A stretch of DNA of 64,000 nt from Saussurea involucrata. Taxonomy: Eukaryota; Streptophyta; Magnoliopsida; Asterales; Asteraceae. The stretch covers positions 92,092,295 through 92,156,294 of the forward strand of contig CM066327.1 of assembly GCA_033807775.1 (NCBI GenBank). The letters run 5' to 3'. Shown here piece after piece: positions 1 to 9,388 of the stretch (the stretch's first letter is position 1; every line of letters starts with the position of its first letter). A program made the position numbers and the translations under genes. The notes below the pieces were generated by a model. That model saw only the letters and a list, made by a program, of their open reading frames with translations, did no database searches and had not been told where the DNA came from.

Positions 1-479
1 TTGTACATTTTTTTCATTATACCACAATATACCTACAAAAACAAACTAGTATGTATATACCTCCTTTGCAAACGGCTACAATATGTTCATATGAATGAAG
101 AGTAACACATTAATCATCTAAAGAAAGAAAAATTACCTATCCACAATGGAGGTACACCACATAATAAAATGTAAAGAATAACTCCGTGCATTCCATATAT
201 CAAACTCGTATTTTATTGAAAAGGTATTTTTCAAATAAAGACAATAATCAAGCATTTTTTTCATAGAAATAAAGATGGAGTATCATATTGTATTAGTAAC
301 ACTTCATGATTATTATATATTTAAACGTGTTTATCGATTTGTTATTGATAAATTTTAAAAAATTAAATGTATGCAATAATTACTTGTAAACTTGAAATTT
401 AAATGATCAGCATTCATGTATGTATGTACATAATACATATATTTGGGCAAACACGATACATATATGTTTGTATGTATTG
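1..479. other. AT-rich intergenic DNA, no gene seen
   Basis: AT-rich sequence with no open reading frame of note, no terminal repeats and no recognisable transposon ends. I see nothing functional in it. Confidence 0.6.
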
Positions 480-1020
480 GTTATACTGAGTCTTAATAAA
501 CTATTGGGATTTCATGGTTTAAGTGACACTTAATGAAATGTGCTTAGAATGGCTCTTAATGAATGATATTTTTTCTTGATGGGTTATCATGTGCTTTGGT
601 GACTCTTAATAAACTCTAATGAGCCTTGGTGGGTCATATATTGGTGGTAATGGGTTATAGCGAGATATTGTTGGGTTAAATAGGTTGTGTTGGGTTTGTA
701 GATAATCATATTGCGTGGCGATGAGTTATAATAAGTTTAAGGGTCGTATTGGGTGGTAGTTGTGTAATGGGTTGTATAAGGTTCTTTTCAAGTTGCAGTG
801 TCTCATGTTCTTGGGTTATGTCAAGTTTGTAATGAGGCATATTTGATTTTGCTGGACGTGTAGAGTTATAATGGGTTGTATTGAGTCATAGTGGTCTTAT
901 TGAGTTCTAATGGTTCTATTGGGTTATTTTAAGTTGTAATGAGTTGTATATGGTTTTGTTGGTTGTATTGGGTTATAAGGGGTCATATTTGTTCTTATTG
1001 GTTTATAAACAAATGGTTGT
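480..1020. repeat. Degenerate GGGTT-rich simple repeat
   Basis: Loosely periodic T/G-rich sequence in which TGGGTT, AATGGGT and TATTGGGT recur every 10 to 20 bases with much drift. The same texture resumes at 4838-4930, just beyond element A, so A appears to have inserted at its edge. A related pattern (TTGGGCTTTAA-like) is found at 10360-10660. It is not the plant telomere repeat, because the unit is irregular and lacks TTTAGGG. Confidence 0.6.
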
Positions 1021-1218
1021 GTGAGAACAAAAAAAAGTTAAGGAGAAAAATGTAAGAAGGGATCTGTATCCTTGATCACTTTTAATCTCACCCCACTCAT
1101 GAATTGCGCTTCTCATGAGAATTCAACTGGTGCATTTCATTGGTGTTGACCTTCAATTATGATTAACTTAAGGGTGAAGATCTCTTCTTACCCTTATCGC
1201 CATAACTTCATTTCTCAC
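1021..1218. mobile_element. Small imperfect terminal-inverted-repeat element (MITE candidate)
   Basis: The left end begins GTGAGAAC and continues to a GTAAGAAGGGATCT block. The reverse complement of the right end begins GTGAGAAATGAAG and continues to GTAAGAAGAGATCT. The arms are imperfect (about 40 bases each) and about 200 bases apart end to end. There is no coding capacity and I could not find a target duplication. Element A inserted a few bases to the right. Confidence 0.4.
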
Positions 1219-1224
1219 TAGAAC

Positions 1225-2052
1225 TGTTGGAACCCAGATACACTTAATCAAGATTAACAGTCTATTAGTTGAATTTAGAGTTTAATGCGGAAGCGTATTT
1301 AAACTAACAGATATGTTTGATAGATGTTAGAACGCACATATATAAAGAAAACAGTAAGGAATAAAAAGGATTTCTTGAACAGTTACTGTTATTCAATATA
1401 TAATAAGAACACGAAGAACAGATTAAGAACTGTTGGTGTGTGTGAGAATATAACACTCAGATATTTGACAATAAAGTTTGAGAGTATTAGTGATTCCTTG
1501 TGTATTCGTTCTTAGGAAGATCTCAACATGAGACTTCCTTTTATACTACTCTTAGAAGACTATGAAGTAGGTCACTGTTCCTTTTACGGCATGAATAGTG
1601 AACTGGATGGTGTGAACAGTTGTTTGAGCCATGCGCATTTAATGGAGCAGATGTACTATTGGTAAATGCATTAAATGGCGCAGACGTCTATTTTGTACCA
1701 TGCCCTATTGAGTCCACTCAGAGCTTGACACGTGTTTTGACAGTACTTTTCCATGCAAGTTGATGAACGTATCCAGTAATATCTTCCAAGTCTTCATAGC
1801 AGACCACAGAGGCTCTGTAAGGCATTACAGAGGTTCTATGGTCTGACCTTCTGTGGAGCAGTCCACTTGTTTCCGAGTTGATCTTCTTCTTGCGCACTAC
1901 AGAGGTTCTGTGATTACCTCTGTAGCTTCTGTGGCTTTCTGGACTTGATCTTCTGGAAGAAGTGGCAGAGCCTCTGTGAGAGGCTTTTCTATACTTAGCC
2001 TATTTTTCACTACTTCTAAGTATTTCTATGATTAGGAAGATTGAAGCTAACA
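1225..2052 (-). repeat. Element A 3' LTR (minus orientation)
   Basis: 828-bp LTR, TG...CA. It is dense in CAGAGG/CCTCTG and CTCTGTGG motifs in its internal half. It differs from the partner LTR at roughly 16 to 18 positions plus small indels by hand count. A 63-codon ORF inside it (from 1324) is not a gene. Confidence 0.9.
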
Positions 2053-2063
2053 ATCTCCCCCTA
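2053..2063 (-). other. Element A polypurine tract
   Basis: The minus strand reads AGGGGGGAGAT immediately before the LTR start TGTTAGC. This is the expected priming site for plus-strand DNA synthesis and fixes the element's orientation. Confidence 0.75.
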
Positions 2064-2238
2064 AGTAGTGAAAAATAAAAATTTGACTTTGAGTTTAGTT
2101 AGGCTAAGTTGGATAAGACAGAGGTTAAACAATACCTCGAAATTTCTTTCATTTAGAAATATGCCAGAGACATTTTACATTTGAGTACAATGAAAGATAA
2201 AATTTTAATTTTGTTTGCAGAGATTGGAGGTCTGAGAA

Positions 2239-3798
2239 TCAGATTTTGGCATCTTTGAAATCATTGTAGCTTCTGTTGTCTCTTCCAACTTTTCTGATCT
2301 CTTTGTAGAATCTGATGCAGAGTTCTCTTAGGCGAATTGTTGCGTCAATCTCTCTTATGATAGTATCTGCAGCATCTTTTTCCATTTTCTTTGAACCTCT
2401 GTATTTCACAAGGCTTGCTCTGAACTTGTTCAGAGTATTTTTTGCGTACTTCTGACAGTCCATGCATACAAATAGTTTAGTTTCGCCTTGAGGGTTTTGA
2501 AATACTAACCCAAACCGTGGTTCTGTGATGATTGAGTTTGGCATGGCGTCTGGTGGGCAGCGATCCTCTGGTGGTCGTAGATCCAGATGTTTGAGACCGA
2601 GATCCTTTCCCAGCTGGAAATCTATCATGCTGTAGAGCAGAAGCTTTTCCCTCATCGCTTTTCTCAATACTTGATAGGCTCTGGTGTTTGCCTCTGTGTT
2701 GTAGTTGTCCTTTGTCCATTGCAGAAGGTCAGGTAGATCGTATGGATTGATGTTTCTTAAGTCAGCATCAGCGAGGGTAGATTCTGAATTGTTCTCTCTT
2801 CTGACATTGTAAAGATTGTACCTGACCCTTGGATAGGTTCTTGTGAAGGAGAATCGACAGAAGATCACCTTTTTGATCTTGTGAATTGAGAAAACATCTG
2901 CTTTGGTTCTTGGCTTTGTTCTCGTGAAGATGTTCTCAAATTCTTCTCTGATCCTTGGATCTGTCACATGATCTGTTGGATAGTTTGTCTGAAAGGATTG
3001 TTTGTAGAGGTATTTGTATACCACTTCTTCCATTTCTTCATGTGTTGGACCAGGTCGTGGAATTTGTCTTCTGAGACTCTCCATCTGTTGAACAACTTTT
3101 GCAGCTCTACCAGTTAAAGGAATTTCTGACAGAGGCTTCAATCCATGTGCCCAGTCAACTTCTTCGGGTTTTGGGGTTTGAAAGGCGTCAAACGCACTCT
3201 TCATCAGTTTCTCTGTTGGCTTTGACAATGTTTTCTTCTTCTTAGGCTCTTCTGTCAGTATCCCTTTGCCTTTATCTTTTGTTGTCGTGGCAGAACCTGT
3301 TGCTTCTGTGGGATTTGAGGTTTGCACTTCTGTAGGTTTGATGGAGGTTGCCTCTGTGGATTTTGACGATTGTGACTTAGAGGACTTTTGTGGCGATGGT
3401 TCTGTTGGCTTGACTTGCTCTGTAACCTCTGTTGGAGGTTGTTTGGTGACTTCTTCTGTGAGCTCAGTTTCTGTTGATGAAGTATTGACATTAAATCTTC
3501 TTGCCATTTTGAAAGCTAAAGTGAACCTATTCCTTTCTTCTTCTCTCTGTGCCATTCGATCACTCATTGTTGTGTGCATTCTTTTCAGAACATCAGAAGC
3601 AGAGGTCGTTGCTCTCTTTGGTTTGGTGGCAATCGACTTTCTTCTGGGTATGGTTTGGGGTGTTTCCACAGAGGTGGGTGTTTTCTCTGTGGTTTGTTCA
3701 TCTGTTTCTTCCAAAATGATTACCTCAGGGGCGGTTGTTGCCTCTGTGGCTTGCTGATCTGCTTCTGGAGATTTGGTTTCGTCAGGAGATGATTCCAC
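2239..3798 (-). CDS. Sirevirus extra (env-like) ORF, 5'-truncated, in element A
   Basis: Open frame of 519 codons. The listed first codon is GTG, and no ATG exists between the upstream in-frame stop and this point, so the natural N-terminus has probably been lost. Residues about 1-200 are Thr/Glu/Pro/Lys-rich and disordered-looking, with repeated TEA/TEV units that partly reflect the repeated CAGAGG DNA motif. Residues about 205-519 look folded. The segment MIDFQLG...EPRFGLVF...LFVCMDCQKY matches the C-terminal region of the extra ORFs of elements B (11549-12361), C (about 18000-18290) and H (62100-62546). The family is called env-like in Sireviruses, but I see no signal peptide or membrane span here. 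Function unknown. Confidence 0.65.
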   Translation of the reverse strand: MESSPDETKSPEADQQATEATTAPEVIILEETDEQTTEKTPTSVETPQTIPRRKSIATKPKRATTSASDVLKRMHTTMSDRMAQREEERNRFTLAFKMARRFNVNTSSTETELTEEVTKQPPTEVTEQVKPTEPSPQKSSKSQSSKSTEATSIKPTEVQTSNPTEATGSATTTKDKGKGILTEEPKKKKTLSKPTEKLMKSAFDAFQTPKPEEVDWAHGLKPLSEIPLTGRAAKVVQQMESLRRQIPRPGPTHEEMEEVVYKYLYKQSFQTNYPTDHVTDPRIREEFENIFTRTKPRTKADVFSIHKIKKVIFCRFSFTRTYPRVRYNLYNVRRENNSESTLADADLRNINPYDLPDLLQWTKDNYNTEANTRAYQVLRKAMREKLLLYSMIDFQLGKDLGLKHLDLRPPEDRCPPDAMPNSIITEPRFGLVFQNPQGETKLFVCMDCQKYAKNTLNKFRASLVKYRGSKKMEKDAADTIIREIDATIRLRELCIRFYKEIRKVGRDNRSYNDFKDAKI

Positions 3799-3825
3799 AG
3801 AGATGGGTGTTGTCTCTGTGGTCTT

Positions 3826-3988
3826 AGTACTGCCAGAACAAAGTTACTACTGCCAGTAAAGGTTACCACTTCCAGAACATAGTTACTACTGCAAGACAAA
3901 GTTAATACTGCTGGAAGAATGTTAGTACTGCTGATGCATTAATGCTGCTGGAACAAGGTTAGTACAGCTTGTCAAGATTAATACTGCT
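3826..3988. repeat. About nine-unit, 20-bp minisatellite next to the element A 5' LTR
   Basis: ACTGC-type landmarks recur at spacings of 19 to 20 bp (for example about 3828, 3848, 3887, 3906, 3926 and 3983), with a degenerate unit like GTTAGTACTGCTGGAACAA. It runs right up to the LTR, exactly where a primer-binding site would be expected, and no TGGTATCAGAGC is present. Confidence 0.7.
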
Positions 3989-4824
3989 TGTTGGAACCCA
4001 GATACACTTAATCAAGATTAACAGTCTATTAGTTGAGTTTAGAGTTTGATGCGGAAGCGTATTAAACTAACAGATATGTTTGATAGATATTAGAACGCAC
4101 ACATATAAAGAAAACAATAAAGAATGAAAAGGATTTCTTGAACAGTTACTGTTATTCAATATATAATAACAACACGAAGAACAGATTAAGAACTGTTGGT
4201 GTGTGTGAGAATATAACACTCAGATATTTGACAATAAAGCTTGAGAGTATAAGTGATTCCTTGTGTATTCGTCCTTTTTGTTGTTAGGAAGATCTCAACA
4301 TGAGTCTTCCTTTTATACTACTCTTAGAAGACTATGAAGTAGGTCACTGTTCCTTTTACGGCATGAATAGTGAACTGGATGGTGTGAACAGTTGTTTGAG
4401 CCATGCGCATTTAATGGAGTAGATGTACTATTGGTAAATGCATTAAATGGCGCAGACATCTATTTTGTACCATGCACTATTGAGTCCACTCAGAGCTTGA
4501 CACGTGTTTTGACAGTACTTTTCCATGCAAGTTGATGAACGTATCCAGTAATATCTTCCAAGTCTTCATAGCAGACCACAAAGGCTCTGTAAGGCATTAC
4601 AGAGGTTCTATGGTCTGACCTTCTGTGGAGCAGTCCACTTGTTTCCGAGTTGATCTTCTTCTTGCGCACTACAGAGGTTCTGTGATTACCTCTGTAGCTT
4701 CTGTGGCTTTCTGGACTTGATCTTCTGGAAGAAGTGGCAGAGCCTCTGTGAGAGGCTTTTCTATACTTAGCCTATTTTTCACTACTTCTAAGTATTTCTA
4801 TGATTAGGAAGATTGAAGCTAACA
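3989..4824 (-). repeat. Element A 5' LTR (minus orientation)
   Basis: 836-bp LTR starting TGTTGG and ending TAACA, followed by the duplication AGAAC. It carries a short insertion (a TCCTTTTTGTTG region near 4270) relative to the copy at 1225-2052. Confidence 0.9.
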
Positions 4825-4837
4825 AGAACCTAACATT

Positions 4838-4930
4838 TGGTTTGTAATGGGTCACATTGAGTTATGTTGTTTATAATGGGTATTGGGTAGTAACGAGTTA
4901 TACTAAGTAGTAATAATGGGTCGTATTAGT
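4838..4930. repeat. Continuation of GGGTT-rich degenerate repeat
   Basis: TAATGGGTCACATTGAGT-like text resumes here on the far side of element A, continuing the repeat seen at 480-1020. Confidence 0.5.
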
Positions 4931-4978
4931 TGAACAAAGTCTCGTTTAGTTAACAAACATGGGGTAACGCCTAAGCCA

Positions 4979-5822
4979 TAGGGATGGACCTATAAACATA
5001 GACCTGCTCTACCTTCCCGAAGCCCATCCCGCCCAAAGCCCGGTCCCGGCCTGGCCCGATCGAATCTTCCAGTCCGACAGGCCTTATCGGGCCATGTTTT
5101 CAGCAATTTTTCCGGTCCCGTCCCGTGCCCGGTCCAAAGCCCGGTTTAGGCCCGGTCCAAAGCCCGGTTTAGGCCCGGTCCAAAGCCCGGTTTAGGTCCG
5201 GCCCGCCATGCTTCACAAATATAGCCGTTTTAAAAAAAAAATATACCCGTTAATATAGCCGTTTTTTGGTTTTTTTGCATTCTAAACACTATAAATAGGT
5301 AGTGGGTGTATGAGGTTTGATACCAAGTTACAAAAACGCAAAAAACACAATTCTCGCTTACAATTCTCGATTTCTCGCTTTCTCGTGTTCATTTCTCGCT
5401 TTCTCGTTCTTTCAATTTTTCGATCCTTCAATCAAGTTTGGAATGGTTTCAATATGGTGGTTCTCAACGACGGGAAAAAAACGTATTTTTCTTTATAATT
5501 CAATAAATGTACTTCTTTATAATTCAATGGAAATTCTAATAAAACGTATTTTAAGTATGTTTGAGTGACCCAATTAAGTATTTTATAGTGGATACGAATA
5601 ATATTTATTAAAAATTGTATATATATATATATTTTTTTAAAACCCGGTTTTGGGCCCGGTCCCGGCCCGGTTTTGGGCGCGGTCTTTGAAAAGCCTAAAC
5701 GGGCCGGACCTTCAACCCCCAAGCCTGGCCCGGCCCGGCCCGAGCAAGACCAAAGCCCGGTCTTTTGAATAGTGTTCAGGCCCGGTCCGGGCAAGCCCGG
5801 CCCGCCCATATGGCCATCTCTA
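4979..5822. mobile_element. hAT-type deletion derivative with CCCGG-rich subterminal repeats
   Basis: The ends are imperfect inverted repeats: TAGGGATGG at 4979 and, in reverse complement from 5822, TAGAGATGG. Both flanks (5030-5210 and 5640-5815) are packed with GGCCCGG/CCGGTCC words, including three tandem copies of a 23-bp unit near 5130-5200. The centre is AT-rich and holds TATAGCCGTT words, a TATAAATAG box near 5290 and a CTCGTTTCTCGC-like leader, which resembles the 5' region of hAT transposase genes. No transposase ORF remains. I could not align a clean 8-bp target duplication, so the exact ends are uncertain. Confidence 0.55.
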
Positions 5823-5920
5823 GTGACAACCCAAAAGAAGATACAAAAAATAAATAAAAAATACGTTGCAAAAAACCAATAATAATACAAATAAAAGTAT
5901 TAATGAAGTTAAAATACAAT

Positions 5921-6337
5921 TGTCGACGGATTTGGGAACTCCGTCGGCAGAAATGTAAGTGAATTATTCTTATTAATAGTGTAAAAGTACTTTTGCCGAC
6001 GAGTTTGGGAAATCCGCCGGCAAAAGTTTAAGGGAAAAAAAATATTAATTATAGTAAAATAACTTTTGCCGGCGAGTTGGTGAATTTCGTTGGTAAAAAT
6101 GTTACATAAAATTTTTAAAAGTACTTTTACCGGGGAGTTTAGGAAGCCCGCCGGTAAAGGTCACTTTACCGGCGACTTATACGAAATGCGTCGGCAAAAG
6201 TGCATCTTTGCCGGTGGGATTTTCCTCCGGCAAAAAGGTAAACTTTTACCGGAGGATTTCGTCTAAGTCGCCGGCAAAAGTTACTTTTACCGGCGGGTTT
6301 CACAAACCCCCCGGTAAAAGTGCAGTTTCTTGTAGTG
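5921..6337. mobile_element. CACTA element remnant (one end)
   Basis: The right end reads TTTCTTGTAGTG, the reverse complement of the CACTACAAGAAA terminus. It is preceded by about ten subterminal copies of TTTTGCCGGCG/CGCCGGTAAA-type words in both orientations, a hallmark of CACTA (En/Spm) subterminal regions. The other terminus is not present, so the element is truncated. Confidence 0.7.
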
Positions 6338-6340
6338 AAC

Positions 6341-6717
6341 CACTCTAGTTTTGTCAATAATTAGTGAGCATTTTGGTATTTGTCACTAACACAAATTAGT
6401 GACGGACATTTAGTGACGAAAAAAGATTACCCTAATTTTGGTTACTAAGAAGCTTTAGTGATCAATTTTATGTTGTTAGTACTGACCAAAACCTTTTCGT
6501 CACTAATTAATTTTTTAGGGTTTAGGGTTTATTCTTGCCGTGTGAATTGACTTTTTGTTAGTTTTTTGTATATATATTTTATTAACTTATAATTATTTAT
6601 TGATGTTGAAAATATATTCTTGGAACCCACAAAATTAAAGAAGTTCTTACAAAAAAGAAAAGAAAAAAGTACAACAATTAAGTTCTTATAAAAGACTTTC
6701 ATTGGATTATTGTAGTG
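6341..6717. mobile_element. Short CACTA-like element abutting the previous one
   Basis: The left end is CACTCTAG and the right end is ATTGTAGTG. It is flanked by the 3-bp sequence AAC on both sides (6338-6340 and 6718-6720), the duplication size expected of CACTA elements. The subterminal sequence contains TTAGTGACG/CGTCACTAA words. The left terminus deviates from CACTAC, so this is a moderate call. Confidence 0.45.
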
Positions 6718-6843
6718 AACTCAGAAGAAAATACAAATTATCGGTTTTTATAGTAATAGATGTAATAAACTATGTAGAAGAAAGACAACCCTCTTTTTAT
6801 CTTCTATTTTTATTTTTTTATTTCTGGTGAATGGAAACAAAAT

Positions 6844-8025
6844 TTAAGTACGAAAACGTCTCGAGAGGCCAAACATCTGATCAAGGATTACGACAATGGC
6901 CATAGCATTAGGCGGGTCGATTAAAGGCGGCTGCATAACCAAATCGAAAACATCTCCGCCAAGATGAACTCCACCCTTGGCTTCCTTTGGCCTGATATCA
7001 GCAAGGCATCGTCGTCTGTCATCATATACCCTACAATGTCTCTGGGTATACGATCCTTCAATCTCGTAAATCGCGTATTTCTTACTGCTACTAGTATTGT
7101 ATTTCTTCGACAATCCTGCTGCTGCGGTTACGTAAGCCAAGGATTTCGTTTTGAGAAGGGTCACACGTTTAATCAATGAAAAGAGTGGATTTACCACCGT
7201 TTCTCCATTGTACACTAGCCACTTGTCCGACAGTCTTAGCCTCTGGAAAAAAATATATCACAGTACAACAAAATTGAGTTTATAAGACGCCTAAAATAAA
7301 TAAGCGTTCTAATAGAGTATTTTTATAGGACCAACGTTTATAGGACCAAACAGAAATGTGTCATATCTAAAAGTGTTACAAATAGTTAATAGGACGTTTT
7401 TGGGTCGTACGAAGTTTTTTACAACATTTTTCAAATAAAGCGTCATATTAACTATTTTATAGTAGACTATTTGAAAAAAAATGTCCTATAGACACAAGTG
7501 ACCTCTAAAAAGATGGGTTTATAGGACCCTTCTCAAAAGTGTCTTATAAAATTAGCCAGAACGACACTTTATGTTAAAATTAGTCACGACGCTTAAAAAA
7601 GCGTCCTATAAAGTTATTGTAATATTTTTAGATTAGACGTTTTTTGTTTGGTCCTATAAACTTAGGTCCTATAAAACATTCTATTAGGATGCTTATTTAT
7701 TTTAGGCGTCTTAAAAACTCAATTTTGTTATAGTGTCACGTTGTTAATTAGTATGTAATCCATCCGGTTCGTATAAAAACATCATGAGATATACCTTGCG
7801 TCGAATAGTGAGGAGGGAACAGCCAGAGGCATCCATGAGAACAATCTCACCGTTGCCTCCACGGATATAATTATCTACACGAAATACAAGTTTGCCGTTG
7901 GAGTCGATCACTGTATATCCATCACAATTGAAGAGAAGAGACTTCTTCCAAACGGTTAAGACCACCTGATTCTCAATGGTGGAAGAACCTCCAACCGGAA
8001 TGATGGTCACGGGGTAGTCCGTCAT
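6844..8025 (-). CDS. LURP-one-related (LOR) family protein, two exons
   Basis: The only convincing host gene. Exon 1 runs from ATG at 8025 to 7795 and ends AAG before a GT donor. The intron is 7794-7243, with acceptor TTCCAG. Exon 2 is 7242-6844. The join is phase 0 and gives 209 residues, normal for the family. Exon 1 carries the N-terminal LOR features: WKKSLLF, then YTVIDSNGKLVFRVDNY, then VLMDASG and LLTIRRK. Exon 2 carries DKWLVYNGE, GSYTQRHCRVYD, DVFDLV and a terminal AMAIVVILDQMFG helix. LOR proteins adopt a tubby-like beta-barrel around a helix; some members such as Arabidopsis LURP1 are linked to oomycete defence, but most are uncharacterised. No frame damage is seen. AATAAA-like poly(A) signals lie near 6809-6823 on the minus strand. 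Confidence 0.85.
7261..7735. mobile_element. CACTA-type MITE inside the LOR intron
   Basis: Terminal inverted repeats of roughly 60 to 70 bp start CAGTACAACAAAATTGAG (left) and CACTATAACAAAATTGAG (right, reverse complement). The 3-bp duplication TCA is at 7258-7260 and 7736-7738. Internal words such as GGTCCTATAAA and TAGGACGC recur in both orientations. There is no ORF. It makes up most of the intron. Confidence 0.8.
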
Positions 8026-8090
8026 CAAGAAGCACAAATTCTATGTTTGGAATGTTGGATTATAATTTTAATGAGAAAGGTTCTTGCACA

Positions 8091-8099
8091 TTTTATATA
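8091..8099 (-). promoter_or_regulatory. TATA box of the LOR gene
   Basis: The minus strand reads TATATAAAA, ending 66 bases before the exon 1 ATG at 8025. This leaves room for a short 5' leader. Inferred from position and sequence only. Confidence 0.45.
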
Positions 8100-8404
8100 A
8101 TACTGAATGACGAATATATGCCATGTAAAGCCAGGGATGCACATGTCTGGCCCAAACATATAATGTTATAAACTTTATTTGAAAACAAATTCAGAATGTG
8201 TAACATGAATAAACGAACTGAAGAATAAATAAGTTGACTATAAGTAAGAAGACAGAACAATCCATGTGCTTAATAAACGAATACTAAAATAAAAACACTA
8301 CATGGGATGTAAATTAAACTAGGGTTTTCTAAGGGTTTTGCTTTAACAAATTATATCCTTTTTAATATCATCGGTTAAATTTGTTTTAAGTTTTTGATTC
8401 ATTA

Positions 8405-8700
8405 CACTACTGGAAAAGAGGATATCATCGACGATTATCGCCGACTGTAAAAATCCACGGAAATCCCACACCATTAAGTTTGCTTACAAAAATAAATCCC
8501 GTCGGTAATCTGTTAATGAATTTCACAATTGTGGACTGATGATCGACAGGTTATTGAAAATTATTTTAATTTTTACCTTTTTAAATAGATTACCAGGTGG
8601 CTGTCGGTGATCCGCTGGAAACCACCTGCGGGTAACACAAATCCGTCGGTAACCGTGGGTGTCCGACGGATTACCGACGACTTTTTGTAATTTTTGTGTG
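8405..8700. mobile_element. CACTA-like end with CGTCGGTAA subterminal repeats
   Basis: Starts CACTACTGGAAAAG, a common CACTA terminus. It is followed by CCGTCGGTAATC and GGATTACCGACG words in both orientations through about 8690. No matching right terminus is found before the microsatellite, so this is a truncated or eroded element. Confidence 0.5.
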
Positions 8701-8817
8701 TTTTCAACTTTTTTTTCATCCGAATGAATTTTTTTTGTATGTATGTGTACATGTGTATGTGAATATGTATGGATGTGTCGTATTGTATAATTGATATGTA
8801 CATGTATGTATATATAC

Positions 8818-8823
<6 letters not shown>

Positions 8824-8908
<85 letters not shown>
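8824..8908. repeat. Compound (AT)n(GT)n microsatellite
   Basis: About 55 bases of alternating AT followed by about 30 bases of alternating GT. The long predicted peptides of IYIYIY or HTHTHT across it are artefacts. Confidence 0.95.
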
Positions 8909-8910
<2 letters not shown>

Positions 8911-8940
8911 CATATGCTATATATTATGCATGCAAGGGTT

Positions 8941-9298
8941 AAATCAATGAGAACCATAAATATGTTACAAACCCGTGAGAACTGATATAAAAATATTTTT
9001 TTACATGATATATTTTCATCAAATTCTAGGGTTTAAGATATTTTGCTTCACATACATTTGTTTCATAATATGATAGTTTCATATGGATTTGTTTCACCAT
9101 GTGAATATCTTTTACGTGTATTTTTCATTTTACTAGGTGAATCAAAATTCATTTTCCACATGTAATCTTTTCATGGTGAACACGAACATATGTGAAATAA
9201 TATCTTAAATAATAGATGTTGATGAAAAAAAATCACGTAAAAAATATTTTTATATGGTTTTCGCGGGTTTATAGCATATTTGTGGTTCTCATTTGATT
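8941..9298. mobile_element. Foldback element with 80-bp inverted arms
   Basis: The left arm 8941-9022 (AAATCAATGAGAACC ... TTTTCATCAA) and the right arm 9219-9298 are near-perfect inverted copies. They share GAGAACCA, AAACCCG and AAAAATATTTTTTAC blocks. The loop is about 195 bp with no ORF. It sits between two AT microsatellites. No clear target duplication. Confidence 0.6.
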
Positions 9299-9327
9299 AT
9301 CGTCCTATGCATGTATGTGTGCATATG

Positions 9328-9331
<4 letters not shown>

Positions 9332-9380
<49 letters not shown>
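9332..9380. repeat. (AT)n microsatellite
   Basis: About 50 bases of uninterrupted alternating TA. Confidence 0.95.

Positions 9381-9388
<8 letters not shown>

Larger units (their letters stand above)
1225..4824 (-). mobile_element. Element A: non-autonomous Sirevirus-like LTR retrotransposon
   Basis: Two direct repeats (1225-2052 and 3989-4824) start TGTTGG and end TAACA. They are flanked by the perfect 5-bp duplication AGAAC (1220-1224 and 4825-4829), so this is a complete insertion. Read on the minus strand, a polypurine tract (AGGGGGGAGAT) abuts the 3' LTR at 2053-2063. The internal region is only about 1.9 kb and encodes no Gag, protease, integrase or RT. It carries one ORF resembling the extra ORF of the Sireviruses nearby, plus a 20-bp minisatellite. 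The LTRs are clearly related to the LTR of element E at 58057-58779. Movement must have relied on proteins from a relative. Confidence 0.88.

Noticed and set aside
1324..1515. 63-codon ORF
   Set aside because: It lies wholly inside the LTR of element A; the partner LTR carries a different sequence at the same place, and no domain is recognisable.
3266..3792. Plus-strand ORFs of 163 and 72 codons inside element A
   Set aside because: Val/Ser-rich shadows of the Thr/Glu-rich minus-strand ORF, produced by the repeated CAGAGG motif.
2239..3798. A host gene encoding a Thr/Glu-rich nuclear protein
   Set aside because: It sits between LTRs with a target duplication, has no start codon and shares its C-terminus with three other retroelement ORFs.
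8523..8985. ORFs of repeated Ile-Tyr or His-Thr on both strands
   Set aside because: They are translations of the AT/GT microsatellite and have no domain or codon signature of a protein.
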